This document shows, piece by piece, positions 1-6,000 of a stretch of 13,349 nucleotides of DNA. The translations under genes and the position numbers were made by a program. Position 1 is the first letter of the stretch. Every line of letters begins with the position of its first letter. Under the pieces are notes generated by a model. It was given only the letters and a program-made list of their open reading frames with translations. It did no database searches and was not told the DNA's origin. Origin of the DNA: JANMAT01 sp031359995 (GTDB taxonomy: Bacteria > Actinomycetota > Acidimicrobiia > Acidimicrobiales > Ilumatobacteraceae); NCBI GenBank assembly GCA_031359995.1, contig JANMAT010000117.1, forward strand, positions 1 through 13,349. The letters are read 5' to 3'.

Positions 1-108
1 AGCGACAACGCCATCGCCGCCGAGCTCGACATCTCGCCCCGCACCGTGCACGCGCACCTCCGCAGCGCGTACCGCAAGCTCGGTGTCAGTGGCCGCCACG
101 AGCTCTGA
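1..108 (+). CDS. LuxR-type response regulator/transcription factor, C-terminal fragment
   Basis: The window opens inside a gene; only the last 35 residues and a TGA stop are present. They read as the second half of a LuxR/GerE helix-turn-helix: the segment IAAELDISPRTVHAHL is the scaffold plus DNA-recognition helix, followed by YRKLGVSGRHEL, the usual fourth helix and terminus of this family. The residue pattern (small residue before the turn, S-x-R-T-V at the start of the recognition helix, K-L-G-V after it) is typical. Such proteins bind promoter DNA in the cytoplasm as the output domain of a response regulator or of a large ATP-dependent regulator; the sensory part lies outside the window, so its signal cannot be told. 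It is convergent with the N-acetyltransferase gene, with only 4 bp between stop codons. Confidence 0.88.
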   Translation, partial: SDNAIAAELDISPRTVHAHLRSAYRKLGVSGRHEL

Positions 109-112
109 CCCG

Positions 113-982
113 TCAGCCGGCGTCCGCCTCACGCGCCAGCCACGCCTCGTGGGTCGCGTGGACTCGCGTCCACAGCGCGTCGAGCCGCTCGACGGGTAGG
201 TCGGGGAACGTCAGGCCGAACAGATCGCCGAGCGCGTCGAACCACTCGGTGCGGGTCGCCAGTGTCCGGCCCTCGCCCATGGTCGCCCCGACACGCCGCA
301 GCACCTGCCCGCGCACCACGTCGACGCCGTCGGCGTCACGTCGTTGGGCCGTCACGGTGCGCACGAAGTTCGAGTCGGGCGAGGTCGACAGCTCCACGTG
401 GCGTGCCGCGAAGTCGTCGATGACGGCCGGGCGCGACGAGAAGGCCATGCCCGTGAACGAGCCGAGCGCGTGGTGGCGCAGGTGCCAGTCGCCCACGCCG
501 TCGTGCACCGGGGCCAGCTCGAAGCCGAACGGACCCTGGCGGTGCTGGCCGGCGCGCAGCGGCATCGGGTCGTGCAAGGCATCGCCCAGACCGGCATCGA
601 GGTACCAGTCGCCGCCGGGGTTGTCGTCGCTCGGCAGCCCGTGGACGAGCAGCACGAGGTGGTTGGTCATCTCGGCCGCGGCGGGCCCGCCGGGGCCGTG
701 CACGCCACCGACGTGCAGCGTCACCTCGTAGCCGAGGTCCTCGAGCACGAGGCTGAGGGCGCCGTTCAGGTGGAAGCAGTACCCGCCCCGCCGGCGGTGG
801 GCGATGCGGTGGAGCGAGGCGGCGCGGTCGACCGTCCACCGCTCGCCCAGATGGATCCACGTGGTCTCGTAGGGCACCTGCTCCAGCTGCCGCCCGTGCA
901 GCGCGACGAGGGCGCCGACCGACGGTGGTTCGCGCTCGAGTCCGAGCCGGCCGAGGTAGGCCGCGACGTCGTCGTGGTGCAC
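113..982 (-). CDS. nat: Arylamine N-acetyltransferase
   Basis: Predicted cytosolic enzyme of 289 residues that transfers acetyl from acetyl-CoA to arylamines or hydrazines by a ping-pong mechanism. The cysteine protease-like triad is visible and correctly spaced: Cys69 in RRGGYCFHLN, His108 in TNHLVLLV and Asp129 in WYLDAGLGD. The family normally has RGG-x-C-x-E-x-N; here His replaces Glu. The usual PFEN stretch near residue 37 reads VPYETTW, so the N-terminal domain is somewhat divergent. Length is normal for bacterial NATs (about 270-290). The start is a GTG at 982; it lies 7 bp after the stop of the alpha/beta hydrolase gene, which suggests one transcript and translational coupling. In mycobacteria, NAT sits in a gene set for sterol breakdown together with a C-C hydrolase, which makes the pairing here suggestive. 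No other sterol genes are seen in the window. Confidence 0.93.
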   Translation of the reverse strand: MHHDDVAAYLGRLGLEREPPSVGALVALHGRQLEQVPYETTWIHLGERWTVDRAASLHRIAHRRRGGYCFHLNGALSLVLEDLGYEVTLHVGGVHGPGGPAAAEMTNHLVLLVHGLPSDDNPGGDWYLDAGLGDALHDPMPLRAGQHRQGPFGFELAPVHDGVGDWHLRHHALGSFTGMAFSSRPAVIDDFAARHVELSTSPDSNFVRTVTAQRRDADGVDVVRGQVLRRVGATMGEGRTLATRTEWFDALGDLFGLTFPDLPVERLDALWTRVHATHEAWLAREADAG

Positions 983-989
983 GCGGCCC

Positions 990-1820
990 TCAGCGGGTCG
1001 CGCCGGCGGCGACGCGCTGTTGCAACGTGGCCGCCGTGACCACTCCGTGCTCTAGGAAGTCGCCCAGCACCGCGGCGAGCTCGTCGGGCACGTCGGTGGG
1101 TATGTAGTGACCGACGCGGCTGAACACGTGCAGCGTGGCGTTCGGGAGGCGCCTGTAGTCGTCCAGGTTGGCCGGGCACAGGCCGTCGGCCGCGCCGGCG
1201 ATCAAGAGCGTCGGCGTGGTGATCTCACCCAAACGACCGGTCACCGAGAACGCCACCATCGAGTCCCACGAGCCCTCGTAGTGGCCCTGCGACACCGACA
1301 GGGCTCGGGCCACGCGGACGCGCGACGTGGTCTCGTCGACCCGTTCCGGGCGGGCCGCACCGACCAGGCGCTGGCGCACCAACTCGTCGGTGTCGCGCTC
1401 GTACCAGAGCCGGGCGTTGGCCTGGCGCACGGCCGCCGGCGCGTGGATGCCGCCCGAGCCGACCGGTGCGACGAGCACGAGGCGGTCGAGGCGGGCGGCG
1501 TGCTCGAGACCGAGCCACATGCCGATCCCGCCACCCATGCTGTGGCCGACGAAGGTGAACGAGGCGATGCCCAGCGCGTCGGCCATGCCGATCACGTCGG
1601 TGGCGTACTGCTCGATCGAGTAGCCGCCGTCGGGATGGGCACTGTCGCCGGCGCCGCGCCCGTCCATCAGCACACAGCGGAACCGGGCGCGCAGCTGCTC
1701 CACGATCGGGGGCCAGCTGTCGTGGCTGCCCGTGTAGCCGTGGTGGAACAGCACGACATCGCCCGAGCCTCCCGTGTCCTCGTAGTACAACTCGACCCCG
1801 TCGATCAGTTGATGCGGCAT
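990..1820 (-). CDS. Alpha/beta-fold hydrolase
   Basis: A 276-residue cytosolic hydrolase of the alpha/beta superfamily. Visible features: strand 3 plus oxyanion region LFHHGYTGS (residues 24-32), DGRGAGDS (53-60), the nucleophile elbow VGHSMGG with Ser94, acid Asp212 in AGAADGLCP and base His238 in SRVGHYIP, giving a complete Ser-Asp-His triad. A short lid lies at roughly 128-190. Substrate is not readable; esterase, C-C hydrolase, lactonase or epoxide-hydrolase-like use are all possible, though a haloalkane or epoxide hydrolase would have Asp at the nucleophile. The reading frame stays open 36 codons further upstream, but I choose ATG 1820 because AAGGGGG lies about 5 nt before it and the homologous fold begins directly after it. 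It leads the NAT gene with a 7-bp gap. Its promoter and a palindromic operator candidate lie at 1851-1894. Confidence 0.9.
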   Translation of the reverse strand: MPHQLIDGVELYYEDTGGSGDVVLFHHGYTGSHDSWPPIVEQLRARFRCVLMDGRGAGDSAHPDGGYSIEQYATDVIGMADALGIASFTFVGHSMGGGIGMWLGLEHAARLDRLVLVAPVGSGGIHAPAAVRQANARLWYERDTDELVRQRLVGAARPERVDETTSRVRVARALSVSQGHYEGSWDSMVAFSVTGRLGEITTPTLLIAGAADGLCPANLDDYRRLPNATLHVFSRVGHYIPTDVPDELAAVLGDFLEHGVVTAATLQQRVAAGATR

Positions 1821-1850
1821 CGGATCCCCCTTGCGGTTGGGCTGGCAGGC

Positions 1851-1879
1851 ACCGTAGCCCCCCGTCCCGATCCCAATGA
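1851..1879 (-). promoter_or_regulatory. Probable promoter of the hydrolase-nat operon
   Basis: On the minus strand TACGGT (1856-1851) fits the actinobacterial -10 TANNNT, with TCATTG (1879-1874) as a weak -35 at 17-bp spacing. A transcript from here would carry a leader of about 25 nt containing the AAGGGGG ribosome site in front of ATG 1820. The -10 is seen directly; the -35 is a weak match. Confidence 0.4.
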
Positions 1880-1894
1880 GTGAACGCTCACGCC
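1877..1894. promoter_or_regulatory. Candidate TetR-family operator
   Basis: The 18-mer TGAGTGAACGCTCACGCC resembles the generic palindrome TGAGTGAGCGCTCACTCA seen upstream of many TetR-regulated genes; 15 of 18 positions agree. Its own two halves agree at 6 of 9 positions. It overlaps the proposed -35 of the hydrolase promoter, so binding would block transcription. It also lies about 100 bp upstream of the M41-like peptidase start and could act on both divergent genes. No TetR gene is in the window, so the regulator is unknown. Confidence 0.4.
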
Positions 1895-1984
1895 TTCGGG
1901 TCATCGACAGCTCCCGGTCGCCGTGCAATCGTTTGCAGTCGCGGTCGGTTGTGGTCCGCCGCGTCGAGCACAGAGGGATGCGCC

Positions 1985-2551
1985 ATGGTGGCCGGGTCGG
2001 TGGAAGGGTGGCGCGCCAGGGCGTTGCACGAGGCAGGGCACGCGGTCGCCGCTCATCATCTCGGGGTGGCGTTCCGGTCGGTGGTGCTCCGCCACGACGA
2101 ACCGTCGCTCGGGTGCGTGCTCATCGACCGGGCCCTACCCCGCCTCGACGGCCTGGAGCTGGCCTACGCCCCGGTCGAGGCGGTGTCGGCCCGGTTGCGC
2201 CGACGCATCGAGGCCCATCTGATGGTCAGCTGCGCCGGTCCGGCGGCCGAGGCGAAGCACAGCGGGGCGGCCGCCGGCCACTGCGCGGTGCACGAGGAGG
2301 ACCGCGTGCAGGCGCTGCTCGATCTGGCCACGAAGTCGCCGGACGAGCGCGAGCACTTCCTCGGCTGGCTGCAGGCCCGGACCCGCACGCTGCTCGAGTG
2401 CGAGGTCACGTGGGCCGAGGTGACCGCAGTGGCCGAGGCGTTGCTCGCCCGTCGGGCGCTGACCCGCCGTGACGTCAGCGAGGTCGCGGCCGAGGGCGTG
2501 GACCGGTGGGAGCGCTCCCGGCTGCGTCGCCCTGCGGTCAGCGAGCCCTGA
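1985..2551 (+). CDS. Stand-alone M41 (FtsH-type) zinc peptidase domain protein
   Basis: A 188-residue protein that looks like the protease domain of FtsH without its membrane segments or AAA ATPase. HEAGHAVAAH gives the HExxH zinc site (His15, Glu16, His19) only 15 residues from the N-terminus. AGPAAEAKHSG (84-94) corresponds to the conserved GGRAAE region, and the following HEEDRVQA places Asp106 where the third zinc ligand of M41 peptidases is expected. The rest is helical. A cytosolic proteolytic role, perhaps with a separate partner that presents substrate, is inferred; no ATPase gene is adjacent. I choose ATG 1985 because AGAGGG lies 7 nt before it; the frame is open to an ATG at 1880, but that extension looks like non-coding DNA. 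Divergent from the hydrolase gene across 164 bp. Confidence 0.75.
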   Translation: MVAGSVEGWRARALHEAGHAVAAHHLGVAFRSVVLRHDEPSLGCVLIDRALPRLDGLELAYAPVEAVSARLRRRIEAHLMVSCAGPAAEAKHSGAAAGHCAVHEEDRVQALLDLATKSPDEREHFLGWLQARTRTLLECEVTWAEVTAVAEALLARRALTRRDVSEVAAEGVDRWERSRLRRPAVSEP

Positions 2552-2562
2552 GCACCGCGTCG

Positions 2563-2608
2563 AGGGCTCTTGACCTCAAGGGCTCTTGATGTCCTAGGGT
2601 CCCTTGGC
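2563..2608 (+). promoter_or_regulatory. Promoter with 11-bp direct repeat, probably leaderless
   Basis: AGGGCTCTTGA occurs twice, at 2563-2573 and 2579-2589, a 16-bp period. TTGACC (2570-2575) in the first copy is a good -35, and TAGGGT (2595-2600) fits the -10, with a longish 19-bp spacer. ATG 2609 follows the -10 after 8 nt without a ribosome site, so transcription probably begins at or near the start codon. The second copy falls between -35 and -10, where a bound regulator would repress. Confidence 0.5.
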
Positions 2609-3886
2609 ATGACTCCTGCACTGCGGTCGCCCACTGACGCGCTGACCGATCTGAACCCCCGCGAACTGGTGGCGCGGTGGGATGCCGACGGCTGGCGTGT
2701 CCTGTCGGATGCCGAGCTGGTGACGTCGGCGGCCCGCCGGCTGGTGGTGCCCCGCCAGGGTCCGGCCGACTCGTTCGTGCTGCACGCGCCGCTCGAGCTG
2801 ATGGCCCGAGGTGCGCTGCTGCACCAGGTGGCCCCCGACCAGCGGGAGCGGGCCCGCCAACGACTGGTGTGGGTGGCCGCCACGTTCGAGCAGCAGCCGG
2901 CGGTCGACATCGTGGCGGTGACCGCGTCGGGGCTGGCGACCGTGGCCACCCTGCGCGCCGCCGTGGACGCCGGCGATCTCGACGAGGCCGATCGCGTCGC
3001 CGCCGGTCTGGCCGGCGCTACCAGCGCCGCCGGTCTGGTCGGCGCGCTGGCCGACCTGCTGGTGGCGCGGTTGTCGGCCGCCGGGCACGGGTCGATCTTC
3101 CTGTACCACCTGTCCCGACTCGCCGCCCCGGACGCGGCGCTGATGGTGCGCGGGCTGGTGCGTGAGGTGGCCCGCCACCCCGACTGGGAGCTCACCTGGA
3201 TGAACGACCGCGACCGTCAGGGCACGCCGACGGGTGACCTGTTCGAACGCCTGCTCGACCATCCGGACGTCGGCGACCCGGGCTCCCACTTCATCTTCCC
3301 GACGATGTCGCTGGTGGAGCAGACGGGGCTGGCGGCCGCGCTGCTGGGACCGGCGACCGACGGACTGTCGGTACCCGAAGCGCGCCGCGACCTCGTGCGG
3401 GTGGCCGCTCTGGCCATGCTGCAGGACGACCCCGACCACGCCGCCTACGGCTGGTCGCACGCGCTGACCATGCCACAGGCCACGCTGGGCGCGGCGGCGC
3501 ACGGCGAGGATCCGGGCCGTGCGGTGGCGGTGGCGGCGACCCACGTGCTCGGCTTCCGCGCCACGCTGGGGACGCGCCGCCTCGACCCGCAGTGGACGCC
3601 GCCGCCCCCACCGGCGGCGGTGGAGCCGGCCACCTTCCTGGACAGCGGACCCGACGGCGCCGCCGGGGCCATGTGGCACGCGCCCGACGCCGAACTGGCG
3701 GCGTACGTTCGCCAGCTGACGACGTACGCCGCGTGCCACTCGGACGCCCATCTGGCCAAGTACACCCTGGCGTGCCTGGATGCGACCCGCGACGACCCCG
3801 GCGCCGGTCGGCTGTATCTGGCCGCCGCCGGGTTCCTGGCCGGCTGGTGGCGCACCCGCGGCCACGATGACGACCTGTTCGCCTGA
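2609..3886 (+). CDS. Histidine-rich protein of unknown function
   Basis: A 425-residue soluble protein that I do not recognise with confidence. It has no signal peptide or convincing membrane segment and appears mostly alpha-helical. Histidines recur at aromatic-rich positions: GHGSIFLYHLSR (160-170), RHPDWELTW (189-197), SHFIFP (226-231), DHAAYGWSHALTMPQA (276-291), THVLG (311-315), MWHAP (355-359) and CHSDAH (376-381). This spread could supply metal or cofactor ligands. A proline-rich linker (PPPPP, near 331-335) separates a main N-terminal part from a smaller C-terminal helical part ending in GFLAGWWR. Codon pattern matches the neighbours and the frame is clean, so the gene is real. It is monocistronic: promoter directly upstream, and the next gene is convergent 26 bp away. 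ATG 2609 is chosen from the promoter position; an open frame 13 codons upstream would include the promoter. An oxidoreductase is only a guess. Confidence 0.72.
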   Translation: MTPALRSPTDALTDLNPRELVARWDADGWRVLSDAELVTSAARRLVVPRQGPADSFVLHAPLELMARGALLHQVAPDQRERARQRLVWVAATFEQQPAVDIVAVTASGLATVATLRAAVDAGDLDEADRVAAGLAGATSAAGLVGALADLLVARLSAAGHGSIFLYHLSRLAAPDAALMVRGLVREVARHPDWELTWMNDRDRQGTPTGDLFERLLDHPDVGDPGSHFIFPTMSLVEQTGLAAALLGPATDGLSVPEARRDLVRVAALAMLQDDPDHAAYGWSHALTMPQATLGAAAHGEDPGRAVAVAATHVLGFRATLGTRRLDPQWTPPPPPAAVEPATFLDSGPDGAAGAMWHAPDAELAAYVRQLTTYAACHSDAHLAKYTLACLDATRDDPGAGRLYLAAAGFLAGWWRTRGHDDDLFA

Positions 3887-3892
3887 CGCATC

Positions 3893-3909
3893 GATCACGC
3901 TGATCACGC
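3893..3909 (+). repeat. Short tandem repeat between convergent genes
   Basis: GATCACGC occurs at 3893-3900 and again at 3902-3909, one base apart, in the 26-bp gap between two convergent stop codons. The array also makes the pairable GATCA-CGC-TGATC. It may help end transcription from both sides, but there is no T-run and the stem is weak. Confidence 0.25.
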
Positions 3910-3912
3910 CGG

Positions 3913-4305
3913 TCAGCCTGCGTGCCGGAGGTGGATGTGCTGGCCCTGGCGGCGGATCACCGTGCCTTCGGGTACGAAGTGGGTGACCGTGGAGATGACC
4001 TCGAGGTGGTCGTCGACCAGTTCGATGCGCTCGTCGTGGTCGAGGCCCTGGAACCAGCCGCCCCGGTCGAGTGAGTCGTACAGCGCCTGCCGCAGCATGT
4101 GGTGGTTGAACTCGGGCAGCTCGGCCACCACGGCCGTGGTGGTGGCCCGGCTGCTGGCCAGGCCGGCGAAGCCCCGGGCACAGCCGCACCGGTCGCTGTC
4201 GGAGCAGTCGGGATGGACCGGGGTGACCAGCTCGCCGTCGACCGTGAAGCAGTAGTCGCCGGCTTCGTCGCCCTGACCCTCGTGTGTGGCCACCAGCACC
4301 TTCAT
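3913..4305 (-). CDS. Small uncharacterised protein with a Cys-x5-Cys-x-Cys motif
   Basis: A 130-residue soluble protein with no function I can name. It starts MKVLVATHEGQG, continues with DYCFTVDGELV and HPDC, then DRCGCARGFAGL; Cys34, Cys40 and Cys42, with Cys19, could bind zinc or another metal, or form a redox site. ATTTAVV and ELPEFNHH follow, and the C-terminal third is strand-rich with many His residues (QHIHLRH at the end). I have a general impression that proteins beginning this way are widespread in actinobacteria as conserved hypotheticals, but cannot name the family. The start is well supported: AGAGGAG lies about 6 nt before ATG 4305. It lies 110 bp downstream of the thioesterase gene on the same strand. 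That gap (4306-4415) holds only a small CCGGC-GCGA-GCCGG hairpin at 4325-4338. Co-transcription is possible but not shown. Confidence 0.72.
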   Translation of the reverse strand: MKVLVATHEGQGDEAGDYCFTVDGELVTPVHPDCSDSDRCGCARGFAGLASSRATTTAVVAELPEFNHHMLRQALYDSLDRGGWFQGLDHDERIELVDDHLEVISTVTHFVPEGTVIRRQGQHIHLRHAG

Positions 4306-4415
4306 GATGCGCTCCTCTCGTGCTCCGGCGCGAGCCGGTCGGAGGGGAGCATGGCGAGGGGGTGTGGCAGGGTTTCGGCGGCGGCGGCGGCCGGGGTCGC
4401 GGTCTCGTCACCGCT

Positions 4416-4856
4416 TCAGTCGGCGCCCTTGGGCGCCACGATGGTGGCCGTGCCCTGGGCCACGGCCACGAGGCGGCCCTCGTTCTCGACGTCCACGCGC
4501 ACCACGGCCAGGCGCTTCGACATCGTGATGATCTCGCCCCTGGCCCGGCAGGTGCCCTTGTTGACCGGGCGCAGCAGGTTCACCTTGAACTCGGTGGTGG
4601 CGGCCCAGTAGCCGGGCGGCATCACCGGGTACAGGATCACGCCGAGGCAGTGGTCGCACAGCACCGACAGGCAGCCCCCGTGGATGTTGCCGATCATGGT
4701 GACGAGCTCGTCGGTGACATCGAAGTGCGCCTCGATGCGACCGGGCTCCAGGGAGTCGACGACGATGCCCAGGTAGCCGTCGACACCGCGCTTGCCGCGG
4801 GCACCGACGACGCGGGTCACGAACTCCGGGTTCAACAGCTCGAACTGCTGGTCCAT
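4416..4856 (-). CDS. PaaI-family hotdog-fold thioesterase
   Basis: A 146-residue cytosolic protein expected to hydrolyse acyl-CoA or aryl-CoA thioesters. The diagnostic hotdog helix is IGNIHGGCLSVLCDHCLG (residues 55-72): Asn57, His59, Gly60 and Gly61 belong to the substrate and oxyanion site, and Asp68 lies at the position of the catalytic acid in PaaI-like enzymes. ATTEFKVNLLRPV (86-98) is the central strand, and CRARGEI and VAVAQGTATIV are the later strands; overall length is normal. Three cysteines around the active helix (62, 67, 70) are unusual. The start ATG 4856 follows MDQQFELLN; there is no ribosome site, but a TACGGT hexamer lies 8 nt upstream, pointing to a leaderless transcript. 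The same frame is open far upstream, but that part is antisense to the alcohol dehydrogenase gene. It is divergent from the dehydrogenase and shares the inverted-repeat promoter region. Confidence 0.9.
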   Translation of the reverse strand: MDQQFELLNPEFVTRVVGARGKRGVDGYLGIVVDSLEPGRIEAHFDVTDELVTMIGNIHGGCLSVLCDHCLGVILYPVMPPGYWAATTEFKVNLLRPVNKGTCRARGEIITMSKRLAVVRVDVENEGRLVAVAQGTATIVAPKGAD

Positions 4857-4905
4857 GACCGGCGACCGTAGCGGTCGCGGCTCGGTACTACGGTCCCCGG
4901 TCATG
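4854..4905. promoter_or_regulatory. Inverted-repeat divergent promoter region, both genes probably leaderless
   Basis: The arms are CATGACCGGCGACCGTAG (4854-4871) and CTACGGTCCCCGGTCATG (4888-4905); 17 of 18 positions pair, with a 16-bp spacer. Each arm contains a start codon of one divergent gene and, 8 nt before it, TACGGT as -10 (4870-4865 minus; 4889-4894 plus). No ribosome site precedes either ATG. A good -35 is not evident on either side; each gene's upstream DNA runs through the other's -10, so the two promoters overlap and probably compete. Confidence 0.6.
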
Positions 4906-5997
4906 ACCGCTGCCGAGGCCCTGGTGCTCACCTCGCCGCGTGCGCTCGAGCGACGCACGTTCCCGCTGCCGGCGATCGGTGACGACGACGGGCTGCTCCG
5001 CGTGGAGGCGTGCGGCCTGTGCGGCACCGACCACGAGCAGTTCACCGGGCACATCCGCACGCCCGGCGCGATCGTGCCCGGGCACGAGGTCGTGGGCATC
5101 ATCGAGCGCCTCGGGCCGCGGGCGGCGGCGCGGTGGGGTGTGCGCGAAGGGCAGCGCGTCGCGGTCGAGGTGTTCCTGTCGTGCCGCTCGTGCGCGAACT
5201 GCCGGGCCGGGGTGTACCGCCGCTGCGAGCGGCATGGCACCGCCACCATGGTGGGCTTCGTGCCGGTCGACCGCGAGCCAGCGCTCTGGGGCGGGTACGC
5301 CACGCACCTGTACCTCGACCCCGATGTGATGCTGCTGCCGGTGCCCGACGGTCTCGACCCGGTGCTGGCCACGGTTTTCAACCCGCTGGGCGCCGGCATC
5401 CGCTGGGGGGCGACGCTGCCCGGCACGGGCGCGGGCGACGTGGTCGCCGTGCTCGGCCCGGGTCTGCGCGGCCTGTCGGCGTGCGTGGCGGCCAAGGAGG
5501 CGGGCGCCGCGTTCGTGATGCTCACCGGCGTCGGGCCGCGCGATCTGCCGCGCCTGGAAGCGGCCGGCGCGTTCGGTGCCGACCTCGTGGTCGACGTGGT
5601 CACCGCCGATCCGGTGAAGGCGTTGCGTGCCGCGGTGGGGCGCTTGGCCGACGTCGTGGTCGACGTGACGGCCAAGGCGCCGGCCGCCTTCGCCCAGGCG
5701 GTGCGCCTGGCCCGCCACGGCGGCACGGTGGTGGTCGCCGGCACGCGCGGCGACGGCGTGGAGGCGCCGGGGTTCCAGCCCGACCACATGGTCTACAAGG
5801 AGCTGCGCGTGCTCGGCGCGCTCGGTGTGGACCACCCGGCCTACGCCGCGGCGCTGCGCATCCTCGCGTCGGGCAAGTACCCGTTCGCGGACCTGCCGCG
5901 TCGTGTCGCCACCCTCGACACGTTGGAACCGCTGCTGCGCACCATGGCCGGCGAAGGCGACGCCGACATCCCGGTGCACGGGGTGGTCACGCCGTAG
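4903..5997 (+). CDS. Zinc-dependent alcohol dehydrogenase (MDR superfamily)
   Basis: A 364-residue cytosolic NAD(P)-dependent dehydrogenase. Catalytic zinc ligands are visible as Cys40 in ACGLCGTD and His61-Glu62 in PGHEVVG. A structural zinc lobe has four cysteines, Cys94, 97, 100 and 108 (C-x2-C-x2-C-x7-C). The nucleotide-binding fold begins at VVAVLGPGLRGLSA (181-194), a G-x-G-x-x-G turn, and continues to HGGTVVVAG (272-280). The position that often holds the fourth zinc ligand reads VFNPLGAGIRWG, so that site may be atypical. Substrate is unknown; the threonine dehydrogenase/sorbitol dehydrogenase-like branch is the best fit. The start ATG 4903 is directly downstream of TACGGT, while an open frame 37 codons further up would run through the promoter and the neighbouring gene. 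It ends 3 bp from the convergent desaturase stop, leaving no room for a separate terminator. Confidence 0.92.
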   Translation: MTAAEALVLTSPRALERRTFPLPAIGDDDGLLRVEACGLCGTDHEQFTGHIRTPGAIVPGHEVVGIIERLGPRAAARWGVREGQRVAVEVFLSCRSCANCRAGVYRRCERHGTATMVGFVPVDREPALWGGYATHLYLDPDVMLLPVPDGLDPVLATVFNPLGAGIRWGATLPGTGAGDVVAVLGPGLRGLSACVAAKEAGAAFVMLTGVGPRDLPRLEAAGAFGADLVVDVVTADPVKALRAAVGRLADVVVDVTAKAPAAFAQAVRLARHGGTVVVAGTRGDGVEAPGFQPDHMVYKELRVLGALGVDHPAYAAALRILASGKYPFADLPRRVATLDTLEPLLRTMAGEGDADIPVHGVVTP

Positions 5998-6000
5998 CGC

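Noticed and set aside
2594..4411. 605-codon open frame on the minus strand
   Set aside because: It is opposite the histidine-rich gene and the 130-residue gene; composition is low-complexity Arg/Pro/His, so I treat it as a shadow.
4857..5789. Upstream extension of the thioesterase frame
   Set aside because: It is antisense to the alcohol dehydrogenase and only the 146-residue C-terminal part looks like a protein.
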